A DNA stretch of 64,000 nucleotides from Nocardioides sp. B-3 (GCF_024703895.1 NZ_CP087968.1:558001-622000); one strand, 5' to 3'; counted from the stretch's first letter, positions 41,818-52,693 are shown. Notes: generated by a model from the sequence alone, not told the origin. Numbers and translations are program-made.

Positions 41818-43610
41818 TCACGAGGTCTTCTTGACCGCCCACTCGCGGACGCGGTTGATCCGGGCGTGCAGCTGGTCGGCGGAGGCGACGGCCGCGGCCG
41901 GGCCTCCGCACTCCTTGCGCAGGGCAGCGTGGGTGATGCCGTGCGCCCGGCCGGTGCGGTGGTGCCGGGCGGCGACCAGCCCGTTGAGCTCGCGGCGCAG
42001 CACGGCGAGCTGTTCGTGCGTGGTCACCTCGACGACGGTGTCGGGCTCGCGCGCCGCAGCGGCGGCCTTCTGCTTCTTGGCGCGCTCGCTGGTGCGCGAG
42101 TGCAGCAGCTCGCGCACCCGGTCGGGCTCGAGCAGGCCGGGGATGCCGAGGAAGTCCATCTCCTCCTCGGAGCCGACGTGCACCTCGCCGGAATGGCCGA
42201 ACTCGCCGCCGTCGTAGAGCACACGGTCGAAGGACGCGGTCGAGCCGAGGGCCTCGAAGGACATCTCCAGCTCGTCGGAGGCCGACTCCCCCGCGTTGGC
42301 CCGGGCCAGCAGGTCGTTCTCGGCGGCGAAGATGTCGTCCTCGTTGGTGACCTTGCGACCGAGGACGTGGTCGCGCTCGACCTCCATCTCGGAGGCGAAG
42401 CCCAGCAGGTGGGGAACGGACGGCAGGAACACCGACGCCGTCTCGCCGCGGCCCCGGGCGCGCACGAAGCGGCCGACGGCCCGGGCGAAGAAGAGCTGGG
42501 TGCCCGTGGTGGTGGCCCAGACCCCGACGGCAAGGCGCGGCACGTCGACGCCTTCGGAAACCATGCGTACGGCGACCATCCACCGCTTGTCCGAGTCGGC
42601 GAACTGCGAGATCTTCTTCGACGAGCCCTTCTCGTCCGAGAGGACCACGACCGGCGACTCGCCGGTGATCTTCTTCAGGAGGCCGGCGTAGGCGCGAGCC
42701 GTCTCCCCGGTCTCCGGCGATGACCAGCCCACCGGCGTCGGGCATGTGGCGGCGCACCTCGGAGAGCCGCTTGTCCGCAGCCTCGAGCACCGACGGCATC
42801 CACGACCCCGACGGGTCGAGTGCGGTGCGCAGAGCCTGCGCGTGCATGTCCTTGGTGAGCGGCTCGCCCAGCCGCGCGAGGATCTCGTCGCCGGCCCGGG
42901 TGCGCCACGTCATCTCGCCGGAGTAGGCCATGAAGAGCACCGGGCGGACGACGTGGTCGGCCAGCGCGTGGGCGTAGCCGTAGGTGAAGTCGGCCACCGA
43001 GCGCGGGATGCCGTCGTCGCCGGGCGCGTAGGTGACGAACGGGATCGGGTTGATGTCGGAGCGGAACGGCGTGCCGGTCAGCGCGAGTCGACGGGTGGCC
43101 GGCTGGAAGGCCTCTCGGACGCCCTCGCCCCACGACATCGCGTCACCGGCGTGGTGGATCTCGTCGAGGATCACCGGGGTCTTGAAGCGCTCGGTGCGGA
43201 TGCGCATGGCGAGCGGGTTGACCGCGACGCCGGCATAGGTCACCGCGATCCCGACGTAGTCCTTCGAGGTCTTGCCCGAGCCGGCGCTGTAGGTCGGGTC
43301 GAGCGGGATGCCGGCGCGCGCGGCGGCCTCGGCCCACTGGGTCTTGAGGTGCTCGGTCGGGGCGACCACGGTGATCCGGTCGATGATGCGACGGCCCAGC
43401 AGCTCGGCGGCCACCGTCAGGGCGAAGGTCGTCTTGCCGGCCCCGGGGGTCGCGACGGTGAGGAAGTCGCGCGGCGAGGTCGCGGCGTAGCGATCCATGG
43501 CGGCCTGCTGCCGGGCACGCAGCGAGGGTGCCGTCCCCCACGCGGCGCGGTCGGGCCACGCCGGGGTGAGGACTGGGGACGGATGGACGGGTTCAGGGGC
43601 GCCCCGTCAC
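41818..43610 (-). CDS. DEAD/DEAH-box superfamily II helicase (frameshifted)
   Basis: About 597 residues. Motif I TPGAGKTTFALTV, Ib VVAPTEHLKTQW, II ILDEIHHAG, III ALTGTPFRSD, and in the second domain MVSEGVDVPRL and FARAVGRFVRARG (V and VI). A UvrB/RAD25-like helicase of unknown duty. Frame changes at about 43603 (extra G near the start) and 42722. GTG 43610 overlaps the DUF3039 stop (GTGA), a stable pairing in actinobacteria as far as I recall. Confidence 0.9.
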
Positions 43611-43894
43611 GCGTCCGGGCCCTGATTGCCCGGACCGTCGCCCGAGCCGCCGCCGGGCTTCATCTGCTCCCAGATGTCCTTGCACTCGGGGCACACCGGG
43701 AACTTCTCCGGCGCCCGCGAGGGGACCCACACCTTGCCGCACAGCGCGATGACGGGCGTGCCCATCACCATCGCCTCGGTGAGCTTGTCCTTGGGGACGT
43801 AATGACTGAACTTCTCGTGATCACCCTCGTCGGTCGGCTGGGTGCGACGGTCTTCGATCGTCTGCGTGCCGGGCGAGAAACCGATGGTGCTCAT
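43607..43894 (-). CDS. DUF3039 zinc-ribbon-like protein
   Basis: Intact 95 residues. FSHYVPKDKLTEAMVMGTPVIALCGK and FPVCPECKDIWEQM provide one Cys and a CxxC pair plus His, a likely zinc site. DUF3039 is of unknown function and actinobacterial. Leaderless start: TAGGCT, 7 nt, ATG 43894. Coupled to the helicase by a 4-nt overlap. Confidence 0.93.
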   Translation of the reverse strand: MSTIGFSPGTQTIEDRRTQPTDEGDHEKFSHYVPKDKLTEAMVMGTPVIALCGKVWVPSRAPEKFPVCPECKDIWEQMKPGGGSGDGPGNQGPDA

Positions 43895-43940
43895 GGCGCC
43901 CAGCCTAACGTCCGCGGGCGGCGAACCTGACCTTGGTGAG

Positions 43941-44507
43941 CTAGTTCGTCTCCGGGTCGAGCGGTCGCGTCACGTGCCACGCGAGCTGACCGGGTTGGCG
44001 GCGCAGCACGTCGCGCCACAGGCTCGTCGTGTCTGCCCGGAAGGCGTCCGCGGTCTCGCCCGCGACGACGTACCAGCTGCCCTCGGCGATCTCGCCCTGC
44101 AGCTGATCGGCGCCCCAACCGGCATAGCCCGCATAGACGCGCACGCCGCCGAGCCCGCCGTCCACGAGCTCGACCGGGGTGTCGAGGTCGAGGATGCCGA
44201 GTCGGCCGACCACGGTCCGGAACCCGACCGGGACGTCGTCGGCATCGCTGAGCAGCGCCACCGCCAGCGCCCCGTCGGGGCTGACCGGGCCGCCGTGGAA
44301 CAGCACCTCCGGCTCGGCGCACAGGGCACCCCGGGGTTCGAGCACCTCGGCGACCGGCACGGGTGAGGGACGATTGAGCACGACGCCCAGCACGCCCTCG
44401 TCGTCGACGTCGAGCAGCAGGATGACCGTGTGCGCGAAGTTGGGGTCGATCAGCTCGGCGGTCGCGAGCAGCAGCGTGCCGGGCGCGACGTCGCTGCCCC
44501 GGCTCAT
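43941..44507 (-). CDS. YqgE/AlgH-family protein
   Basis: Intact 188 residues. GTLLLATAELIDPNFAHTVILLLD, VLNRPSPVPV, FHGGPVSPDGALAV and YAGYAGWGADQLQGEI are the full set of YqgE/AlgH motifs. Cytoplasmic protein of unknown function. ATG 44507 gives the usual N-terminus; an upstream extension reads as antisense-like sequence. Confidence 0.95.
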   Translation of the reverse strand: MSRGSDVAPGTLLLATAELIDPNFAHTVILLLDVDDEGVLGVVLNRPSPVPVAEVLEPRGALCAEPEVLFHGGPVSPDGALAVALLSDADDVPVGFRTVVGRLGILDLDTPVELVDGGLGGVRVYAGYAGWGADQLQGEIAEGSWYVVAGETADAFRADTTSLWRDVLRRQPGQLAWHVTRPLDPETN

Positions 44508-44579
44508 GGCGTCAGTATGGCGCAGCGTGGCGGCTCGCACGGGGAGCGCCAGTCACACGTGCGCACCCGCTGGACAGCG

Positions 44580-44652
44580 GACGGCCCCCGTCCGACGCAC
44601 TGGGAGGGAGGGCGCGGTTGGGAGGAACCGCTGGCGTCGGACGGGGGCCGTC
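44580..44652. terminator. 19-bp inverted repeat with nested hairpin
   Basis: GACGGCCCCCGTCCGACGC (44580-44598) pairs perfectly with 44634-44652. The 35-nt loop contains its own hairpin GCGGTT-GGGAGG-AACCGC. It lies just after the stop of the minus-strand gene at 44671 and upstream of yqgE, so it is probably its terminator, although no T-tract follows. Confidence 0.65.
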
Positions 44653-44670
44653 ACAATCGGGGGTGGGCCG

Positions 44671-45195
44671 TCAGGCCGCGTGCAGCACCGCCCTGAGGCG
44701 GTCGACCGGGGAGGTCTGCGCCGGGGTGGCGAGGGGCGCGACCACGCGCGATGCGCGGGCCCGCTCGGCGATCAGCTCGCCGGCGTGGGCTGCGAGCGCG
44801 TCGCGACCGGAGCTGCGTCCGGCCATCACGGCCAGCATCACGTGCTCCTTGGCCGCCGAGGTCGTCATCGCCGCGGCCATCTCGTCGTCGAGGGGTTCGG
44901 CGCGGTGGCGATCAAGGATCGCCAGCACGCCGGGGAGCTCGTCGGCCGTGGCCTGCCGGGCGTCGATGACGGCGGCCTCGAGGTCCATGGGCTGCGTCAT
45001 GAGCTCGCGCTCGATGCGACCAGCCGGGCGGGTGTGCCACCGCAGTGTCAGTGCGCCGAGCAGGGTCAGCTCGTCGCGGAAGGTCTCGGAGACGCCCTCG
45101 ACGTACATCGGCAGGTCGCCGTCACGTCGTGCATCAGCTTCAGTGATCACGGTGCGGAGGACTTCTCCGCGGGAGTGAAAGGACTTCCGTGTCAT
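44671..45195 (-). CDS. Hypothetical protein, TetR-linked
   Basis: Intact 174 residues, mostly helical, no signal peptide or membrane segment: TVITEADARRDGDLPMYVEGV, then MTQPMDLEAAVIDARQATADE and AAAMTTSAAKEHVMLAVMAG. I do not recognise the family. GGAGC lies 6 nt before ATG 45195. It is divergent from a TetR regulator and has a 28-bp palindrome over its promoter, so TetR control is likely. Confidence 0.75.
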   Translation of the reverse strand: MTRKSFHSRGEVLRTVITEADARRDGDLPMYVEGVSETFRDELTLLGALTLRWHTRPAGRIERELMTQPMDLEAAVIDARQATADELPGVLAILDRHRAEPLDDEMAAAMTTSAAKEHVMLAVMAGRSSGRDALAAHAGELIAERARASRVVAPLATPAQTSPVDRLRAVLHAA

Positions 45196-45219
45196 GGCAG
45201 CTCCTTCGTCTAGGACTCA

Positions 45220-45247
45220 CATACCGTCGGTACGTACTCAGAGTATG
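45220..45247. promoter_or_regulatory. TetR operator candidate, 28-bp dyad
   Basis: CATAC (45220-45224) and GTATG (45243-45247) share one exact centre with the inner palindrome GTACGTAC (45230-45237). The dyad lies in the 123-bp region between the divergent hypothetical and tetR genes and covers the likely promoter of the former. Confidence 0.75.
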
Positions 45248-45318
45248 CGACCCGACCGCGGCATTCAAACGAAGCGCCGCGTGACCCCGCCCACACCGCG
45301 TCGTCCTACACTCGCCGG

Positions 45319-46011
45319 ATGAGCAAACCCGCCGCCTCCAAGCTGATTCCGAAGGTGCCCGGGGTGCCGCGAGTGCCCAGGTCGACGGACGCAGTACTCC
45401 TCGTCCACCAAGCGGGCGTTGGTCGAGGTGGCCGAGGAGCTGTTCACCGAGCACGGCTATCCGGCGACCTCGCTGGACCAGATCGTGGCCGGCGCGCGTC
45501 ACCAAGGGCGCGCTCTACCACCACTTCTCCGGCAAGCAGGCGCTCTTCGAGTCGGTCTTCGAGCGCGTCGAGACCGAGGCCCGCACGGCGATCCAGACCG
45601 GGCTCAAGAGCGAGCGCGACCCGTGGCTCAAGGCCCCGGGCCGGTCTGCGGGTCTTCCTCGACGTCGTCCAGCAGCCCGCCTACCGCCGCATCGTGATGC
45701 AGGACGGACCGTCTGTCCTCGGCTACGAGCGGTTCCGGGAGCGGGAGGAGCGTTCGACCTTCGCGACCGTGGTGGAGATCGTGCGCGCCGTACTCACCGC
45801 GGGCGACTGGGAGCTCGACGAGGAGATGCTGCAGACGTTCACCCGGATCTTCTTCGGCGCCATGAGCTCGGCCGGCGAGTCCGTCGCGAGCAGCGACGAC
45901 CCCGCCATGGCCGCGATCCGCGTCGAGGCGGCGATGGGCTTCATCCTGACCGGCCTGCAGTCCCCGGCCGACGCCGGCGTGCAGATCCCGGACCCCGCCG
46001 CCCCGGAGTGA
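45319..46011 (+). CDS. TetR/AcrR-family regulator (frameshifted)
   Basis: About 230 residues with an N-terminal extension (KLIPKVPGVPRVPR), then the TetR HTH: ALVEVAEELFTEHGYPATSLDQIVA and TKGALYHHFSGKQALFESVF. The C-terminal ligand domain ends in ATGFILT-like GFILTGLQSPADA. Frame changes at about 45390, 45500 and 45645. Leaderless start: TACACT, 6 nt, ATG 45319. Probably represses the divergent gene and itself. Confidence 0.92.
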   Translation: MSKPAASKLIPKVPGVPRVPRSTDAVLLVHQAGVGRGGRGAVHRARLSGDLAGPDRGRRASPRARSTTTSPASRRSSSRSSSASRPRPARRSRPGSRASATRGSRPRAGLRVFLDVVQQPAYRRIVMQDGPSVLGYERFREREERSTFATVVEIVRAVLTAGDWELDEEMLQTFTRIFFGAMSSAGESVASSDDPAMAAIRVEAAMGFILTGLQSPADAGVQIPDPAAPE

Positions 46012-46014
46012 GCC

Positions 46015-47036
46015 CTACTTCGCCCAGGTGACGTTGCCGGTGCCCTGCGGCACCAGCTCGATCCAGGTGCGACCCGCCGGCACCGTGAGCTCCTCGCCCT
46101 TCTTGGTCTCGAGCTTGATCGCGCCCGTCAGGCCGTCCTTGGTCCAGGTGCCCTGCACGACCTTGCCGTCGTGGAACAGCTGCGCTGGACCGGTGCCCTC
46201 GAACTTCGTCTCCGGCACGGGATAGCCCGCCGGGTCGCGGTAGCCCGCATCACCGATCTCGACGCGCATCACCGGGACGCTGGTCGCCGGGAACTCGTCA
46301 CCCTCAGCGGCGTAGGAGTTGGTGTTGACGTAGGTGCCGCCCCGGGAAGGCCCAGCTCGTCGTGTGGCCACCGAACGAGGCCGTCAGCGAGCGCGCCTTC
46401 TTGCCACCGGGGAAGTCGTCCTCGGAGCCGAAGTCGAGGTAGGGCTTCGGCGCATCGCCGCCCTTGATGCCCTTGGCGATCACGTCGGGGTGCGAGAAGA
46501 GGTTGTACGGCGCCGAGCGCGAGTCCTCCCGATAGACGCCCTTGGCGCCCTCGGTGACGAACGGGATGCCCGCCTTCTTGACGCGGGCCGGGGTGACGGC
46601 CGCCGCGCCACTGGTGATGACGTGCGCGCCGGTCGGCACGATCCCGATGTCGCTCGCCGCACGCATCGAGCGCACGGGACCGACGACGGAGGGGACCTCG
46701 GAGTAGTAGAACGCGGCGAGGCGCGTCATGCCGCCCTCGACCAGCTCCTCGACGACCATGTCGGCCGAGCCCGAGCCGATCTGCGGGGAGCTGGACGACG
46801 TGTTGTCGACCTTGGTGACGAGCACGGGGTGGGTGGGGGGTGTCGCCGTCGACCTCGAGGCCGGTGAGGGGCCACAGAGCCGGCTCCTCGGGCGTCTCGG
46901 TCGCGTCGTCGGAGGGGTCGGCGGAGGAGGATGAGCTCGACTCCGGGGTCTCCTCGTCGCCGCCACAGGCGGCCAGCCCGGTCAACAGGGCGGTCGCCGC
47001 GAGGGCGGCGACGGACAGGCGCAGACGGGGATGCAC
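46015..47036 (-). CDS. DUF3048 (YerB-like) lipoprotein (frameshifted)
   Basis: About 338 residues. Lipoprotein signal LLTGLAACGGDEE with lipobox LAAC, a Ser/Asp-rich linker, then DUF3048: PVLVTKVDNTSSSSPQIG, ADMVVEELVEGGMTRLAAFY, PVGPVRSMR-like VVGPVRSMRAASDIGI and WTKDGLTGAIKL near the end. Extracellular, function unknown. Frame changes at about 46838 and 46345. The stop is 3 bp from the convergent tetR stop. Confidence 0.9.
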
Positions 47037-47134
47037 GGGTACTCCGATCACAGGGGGTGTGGAACAAGTTCGACGCCAAGTGTCACTCCGGGCCCAAACG
47101 CCGCGCAGCAGGCGCGCCCAAAGAGTGGTCCCGG

Positions 47135-48250
47135 TCACACGGGAGCGACCCCGGCTACAAGTCGCTCGACGAACCAGAAAGTGCCGGTGACCGCGACCGG
47201 GGTCGCCGCGCCGACCAGCACGACCTGACCGCGCGGCAGCCAGCAGCAGCACCACCACCGGGAAGAGCAGGGCGATCAGGACGAGCTGGACGACCTCGAT
47301 CCCGACGTTGAAGGCGAGCAGTGCGCCGAGCAGGTCCCACGACGCCGCCTCGTCGAGGCCGATCGCACCAGCGAAGCCCGGGCCGTGCAGGAGCCCGAAG
47401 CCGAAGACGACGGGAAGTCGCCAGCGTCCTCCTCGCCCGACCACCGTCAGCACGGCAACACCCACGATCGACAGCGCGATGATCGGCTCCACGATCGCCG
47501 CCGGAACCGACACCATCCCCAGCGCTGCCAGCAGGAAGGTCACGCTGTGCGCCACGGTGAACGTGCTCGCCGCCAGCACCACGTCGCGCACCGACCGGGA
47601 GCCCAGCACCAGCACGAGCAGGAACAGCAGGTGGTCGAGGCCGAGCAGCAGGTGCTCTGCGCCGAGGACCACGAACGACACCCACTGTCGGGACTCGTCG
47701 TGCTCGGCGGGCGTGATCTCCCCGGGTGTCGTCGTCGCCCTTGAGCACCGTGGTGCCCTCGGTGCCGTCGAGGTCGTAGCGCACCAGCGTGGTGGTGCTG
47801 TGCACGAACGTCTCCGAGTCGGGGAAGAGCGCCGAGAAGAGCGCGTGCGACCTGCCCGGCTCGTCCCCGCAGTCGTAGCCGAGGTGGATCACGGCCGGGC
47901 TGCGGCCGTCGCGTTCCGGTGCGCTCCGGTGCGGCGGTCGGCGTCGCCGTACACCTGACGTCGCCGTAGGCGACCCGGAAGCGGTCCGAGACGTACGCCG
48001 CAACGTCGGCCCGGTTCGCCTCGAGCTGTCGGGCCTGCTCGGCCGGATCGGTGGCGCCCCGTGCCTCCTCGCGCAGCCGGGGGGACTTCATCAGCAGGTC
48101 GTACTCGACCTCGACGTCGACGAGGACGTCGCTCCCCTCACCGGCGGTCGCGGTGACCCGGGCCGTGGTCATCGACCCGTGGGAGCTGGCCGGGGCGGCG
48201 CCGATGACGAGCATCGCCGCCGCCCCGACCAGTGCGAGGAGCAACCTCAC
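47135..48250 (-). CDS. HupE/UreJ_2-family membrane protein (frameshifted)
   Basis: About 370 residues. Signal peptide (ALVGAAAMLVIGAAPASSH), a ~140-residue extracytoplasmic region (VEVEYDLLMKSPRLREEA), then WVSFVVLGAEHLLLGLDHLLFLL, the HupE_UreJ_2 signature with its two His, and about six helices (GFGLLHGPGFAGAI). Related HupE/UreJ proteins carry nickel or cobalt, but this subfamily is untested. Frame changes at about 47935, 47725 and 47245. GTG 48250 overlaps the phosphoesterase stop (GTGA). Confidence 0.85.
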
Positions 48251-51200
48251 CGAGCGAGCACCGTGTCGTCGATCCGGATCGGGCGGCCGTTGACGTCGAG
48301 GGTGGCGAAGACGTTCGGCGTCGACGTGGTGACGCCGCCGCCGACCGACCGCGCGGTCACCACCCGTGCGCAAGGCCGTGCCCTGCTTGAGGCCCGCCCA
48401 CTCCACGCTGGCCACCCGGCCGGACGGCACGGTCGCCTCCCCGATCACGGTCGTCGGCGCGTAGACCGCGACCGAGTCGGTGACGAAGCTGGTGGTGCGG
48501 CTGGTCAGGTCGACCGGGAGCACCATCGTGTCCTCCCCGGCCGTTGTAGCGCCGGTCGATGTCGAACTCGGTGGCGCCGAAGTCGTCGAGCAGCGGGGAG
48601 TAGGTGTCGACCGACATCTCGCCGCGGTCGACGTCGAACTGCAGCATCCGGAAGAAGCTCGCGCCGAACCGGAGCTGGTCGGTCGGGCTGTAGCCGCCGG
48701 CCTCGACGAGCCCGAGCCGGTCCGCGGACACCGTGTAGAACTGGTAGTCCGCGAGCAGCTCGACGACGCCGTTGCCGATGTCGCCGACCTGCGGCTTCAC
48801 GTTGGTGCCGACGCCGTGCTCGTGGCCCGCGAGGATCAGGAACACGTTGGGGTTGTCGGCCACGATCGTGTTGAAGAGCATCGCTCCGTCGGGCGCCGAG
48901 AAGGTCGACCCGCGTCCGTCCGGGCTCTTCGACGGCTTGATGTAGTCGTGCGAGAGCAGGATGCCGTTGCGGCCCGGGAAGCGCTTGAAGACCTCGTCGG
49001 CCCACTCCCCCTCGTCCCGCGTCACGCCGTACGACAGACCGACCACCACGAAGTCGAGCCCGCCCGCGGAGAACAGGCCGTAGTGGTTCTGGTTGTCGCC
49101 GTTGCGCCACGGCCCGCCGTAGGACGCGTTCTGCCAGCGCGCCGCCGCGGCGGTGTAGCGGTCGGGACCGTAGTAGCGGTTGTAGATCGCCTCGGGCCCT
49201 TCCTCGGTGCCGGACTGGTTGTCGTGGTTGCCGGCGATCACGCCGTTGGCCACGCCCGCGTCGTCGAGCACCTGCTGCTGGCGCGACGAGAGCTCCATCT
49301 CGCCGACGACCCGGCGCTCGAGCTCGGGCGTCGCGGGTCGGCGGATGTTGTTCTCGATGATGTCGCCGGTGTGCGCGACGTAGGCGATCTTGCGGTCCCG
49401 GGCGTTCGCCGCGACCCAGCGGGTCACGTCGCCGTACGCCTTCTCCCAGATCGCGCGCTCCTCGGGCGACTCCTGCTCGACCGCACCCTCGGAGAGGTAC
49501 TGCGTGTCGGTGTAGTGCACGAGCGAGAAGTCGTAGCTCGCCGGGTCGTCGAAGCCGGCCTTGTCGCTGGCGTCGATGTCGTCGGCGAAGGGATCCGCGC
49601 CGGTGACGAGCACGTGCACGAACTGGCCGTCGAGGTATCGCTCGTCGACCGTCGCCGTGAGCACCGTGGCGGCCTCGGCGGCCCCGCGCGCGGCGGCGAC
49701 CGGGTCCCGGGAGCCGGCGCGGACGTTCCACGCGTGCAGCACGACGCGACGGGCCGGGTCGATCGCGCCTTCCCAGCGCAGGACGGGGGCGGTCACCTTG
49801 CCCCGGATCGGTACGTCGAAGCGCTGGTAGGCGAGGTCGGTGGCCGCCGCGGACGGCAGCGTCCCGGTGTCGCCCGGCGCCAGCACCCCGGTGCTCCCCG
49901 ATCCGCTGCTCCCCCGGGACCTGCAGCGTGGTCGGCATCGTCCCGGTCGTGCCCTGCCAACCCCGGGTGGGCGTCAGGATCTCGGCCTGCGAGAAGACCG
50001 CCGTCGTCTGGCCACCACCGGGCTCGGCGACCCCGGCGCTCAGCGTCGCCGTCTCGCCGATGTCGGTCGAGCCCGACGCGGGCGCCCGGGTCGGCCGGGA
50101 CGTCCGGGATCCCGGCGGACTTGAAGGGGATCTCACGCGTGGCCTCGTTGCCGAGGGAGTCGGTGGCCCTCGCGGTGATCAGGTGGTCGCCGGCCGCGAG
50201 GCCGGGCCCGACCATCGCGCCGATCTCCACCGGCTGCCCGTCGAGGGTGTACGTCGCCGTGCCCTCGATCTCGCTGCGGTCGGCCAGCTCCACGGCCAGC
50301 GGGACGGCGGACGTGATCGTCGAGCCGGCGGCCGGGGTGGACGAGGCGACCTCGGGAGCGGTGTTGTCCACCACGATCAGTCGCGTCGCGGTCTGGCCGG
50401 TCGTCGAGGTGGCGGCCGGGGTGTGGTCGCCGTCGGCGAGCGCGGTGGTGTCGAGCAGGGACTTCACCCCGCCCTGCGGCGAGTCGAGGTTGAAGATCAG
50501 GTCGATCTCGCGCTTGGCGGTGGTCGACGACCCGCAGTTGCCATCTCCCATGGAGTAGGACGCCTTGAGGTCCCGGCCCGTCGCCGTACCGGATGCCGGC
50601 GCGAGCGCGAGGTTCGAGATGGTGAAGTCGTCGCGGTTCTGTCCGCAGGTCGCGGTCGTGACGCCGGTGACGACCTTGATCCGGTTCATGCCGGGCACCG
50701 GGCGGTCGTTGGGGAACATCACGTCGACGCGCTGGCTGACGAAGTCGCCGCCGATCTCGGACTTCATCCCGTTGACGAGGACGTAGCTGTGGTACTTCGC
50801 CTCGATCGAGTTGCTGCCGACGTTGAAGCTGAAGGCGGCAGCCCCGTGGCCGAGGGTCGGGGTGATCGGGAGCGGCGAGCCGTCGACGCTGACCGACTCG
50901 ACCCCACCGGGAGTGCCGGCCGGGAAGGACGCCAGCACCGGCACCTCGCCCGACACCGAGCTGCCGTCGGCCGGCATCAGGCGGGGCGCACCGGCGGGTG
51001 CGTTGTTGACGGTGAAGCCGTGCTCGGTCTGCGCGCCCGACTCGGTGACCGCCGTCAGCAGGTGCGCGCCATTGTTCAGGGTGGAGGTGTCCGGGTCGGC
51101 GCTGAGCCCGGTCGTGCCGACCGGGTCGCCGAGGACGAAGAAGGTGAGCGTGGCCCGCTTCAGCAGCGAGGTGTTGGTGCCGCAGCTGCCGTCGCCCATC

Positions 51201-51790
51201 GAGTAGGTGTAGTTGTTCTCCTCGCCGTCGGCCACCTCGCCGAGGAGCTCGAGCGAGAGGTTGCTGAGGACGAAGTCGTCGTGGTTGGTGCCGCAGCTCG
51301 ACTCGATGGTGCCGGTGACGATCTCGATCGTGTTCTCGCCCCGGACCAGCTCGTCGTTGGGGACCTCGAGCGTGGCCCGCTCGTCGACGAGGTCGGGCAG
51401 GTCGATGCGGTGCTCGCCGTTGACGAGCAGGTGGTTGCCGTAGCGCCGCTCGATGGAGTTCGTGCCGACGTCGAAGCGGAACTTCGACGTGCCGACCGTC
51501 GGCTCGGCCGCGACCTCACGGTCGTCGACCCACAGCGACGCGACCGAGTCCTCGGCGGTGGTCGGCGTCGAGACCACGGCCTGCCGGCCCTCGAGCCAAG
51601 CCCCGTCGGGCGGTGACAGCGTCGGCGGCGTCAGCGCGCCCGCGCTCGGCCTCGGCTTGGGGGCGACCGGCTGCGTGGACGCCGGCGTGATGAACGCACC
51701 GGTCGACAACATGGCGACGGCGAGGCCCGGGAGCAGGGCGATCGCCGTCAGCGGCCGGAAGCGGGCAGGGCTCGTTGAGTTGCTGCGCAT
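48247..51790 (-). CDS. Large secreted metallophosphoesterase with Ig-like domains (frameshifted)
   Basis: About 1180 residues. Signal peptide LLPGLAVAMLSTGAFITPAS; two similar ~190-residue modules each with SFRVG-like strands and YSMGDGSCGTNTS / YSMGDGNCGSSTT and a Cys pair; an Ig-like module (DNTAPEVASSTPAAGS). The C-terminal calcineurin-like domain has SLVHYTDTQYL, AHTGDIIEN, IAGNHDNQ, LLSHDY and AGHEHG, all metal ligands. Frame changes at about 50092, 49912, 48540 and 48360. GGAAGG lies 13 nt before ATG 51790. Substrate unknown; coupled to the HupE gene. Confidence 0.88.
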
Positions 51791-51949
51791 CGACGCGCGT
51801 CCTTCCGTGAAGACCTCGAGACCAGACGTGCGGACGGGCCTGAGCGGGCGCGGCCGTCGCTCAATCTGGTGGCTGAACGAGTACTCACGGAGAGCCGAAA
51901 ACGTCGGGTCGGCAAACAACCCGCGAATGCGAACGGGCGCCCGCCCGAG

Positions 51950-52003
51950 CTACCGAACAGTCAGGGGGTCCCCACTGAAATTTTCACCCGTACCGTTCGG
52001 TAG
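51950..52003. promoter_or_regulatory. CTACCGAAC/GTTCGGTAG inverted pair
   Basis: Perfect 9-bp arms at 51950-51958 and 51995-52003 lie 160 bp upstream of the metallophosphoesterase start, around an AT-richer segment containing GAAATTTTCA. Could be a regulator site or part of the promoter. The remaining bases of 51791-52067 show no gene. Confidence 0.45.
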
Positions 52004-52067
52004 CGCGGAGGCGGGCGCGCGTGCCCGATCGAGCCAATGCTCCGTCACGGGAGCGGGCCAGAAATGC

Positions 52068-52105
52068 GAACGGCCCGCCCGCTCCGAGGAGCAGGCGAGC
52101 CGTTC
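52068..52105 (-). terminator. Terminator hairpin of the NlpC/P60 gene
   Basis: On the minus strand GAACGGC...GCCGTTC encloses GCTCC/GGAGC with a few mismatches, 18 bp after the gene's stop codon, followed by GCATTTCT. Confidence 0.7.
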
Positions 52106-52122
52106 TGACAGGCAGTGAAACC

Positions 52123-52693
52123 TCAGCGCAGGGTGCCGCCGAACCAGCTGCTGGTCCAGGGGCGCGGCGACGGTGACCCGCTGGCCAGAGCCGGGCGCGT
52201 GCACCATCATCGCGTGGCCGTTCTGGTAGCCCACGAAGATCGCGGCGTGGTAGACCCCGCCGGAGTTGAAGAAGAACATCAGGTCGCCGGGGCGCATGTT
52301 CTGCTTCAATGCGACACGATGCGTGTACGCCGCCTGGGCACCCGACGTCCGCGGGACGTTGAACCCGGCACGGCGGTAGCTGTAGAACACGAGACCGGAG
52401 CAGTCGAACGCGTTCGGGCCGGCCGAGCCGTAGGAGTAGGCGTCACCGCGCTGCGCCATCGCCGTGCGCTGGGCGGTGGTGATGCGGGCGTTGAGTCGCT
52501 GGGCGGCCCGCTGCTTGCGAGCGGCCTGCTCCTTCTCGTAGCGCTGGTACTGGCTCTCGGAGAGGACGACGGCGCCGGAGCGCTGGGTCTCCTCGGCGGC
52601 ATGGGCGGGAGCGACGGCCGGGGTGGTGGCGGTGACTCCCGGGGTGACGAGCGTGAGCGCGCAGGTGCGCGCCATGCGACGGATCGCAGGCAT
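52123..52693 (-). CDS. Secreted NlpC/P60 peptidoglycan endopeptidase (frameshifted at the end)
   Basis: About 189 residues. Signal peptide ending PAHAAEE, a basic coiled linker (YEKEQAARKQRAAQRL), then NlpC/P60: FDCSGLVFYSYRRAG with the catalytic Cys, RPGDLMFFFNSGGVYHAAIFVG with the catalytic His. Cleaves cell-wall peptide stems. An extra base at about 52155 shifts the last residues; corrected, it ends WFGGTLR at 52123. GGAAAGGAATC precedes ATG 52693, and a c-di-AMP riboswitch lies upstream. Confidence 0.93.
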
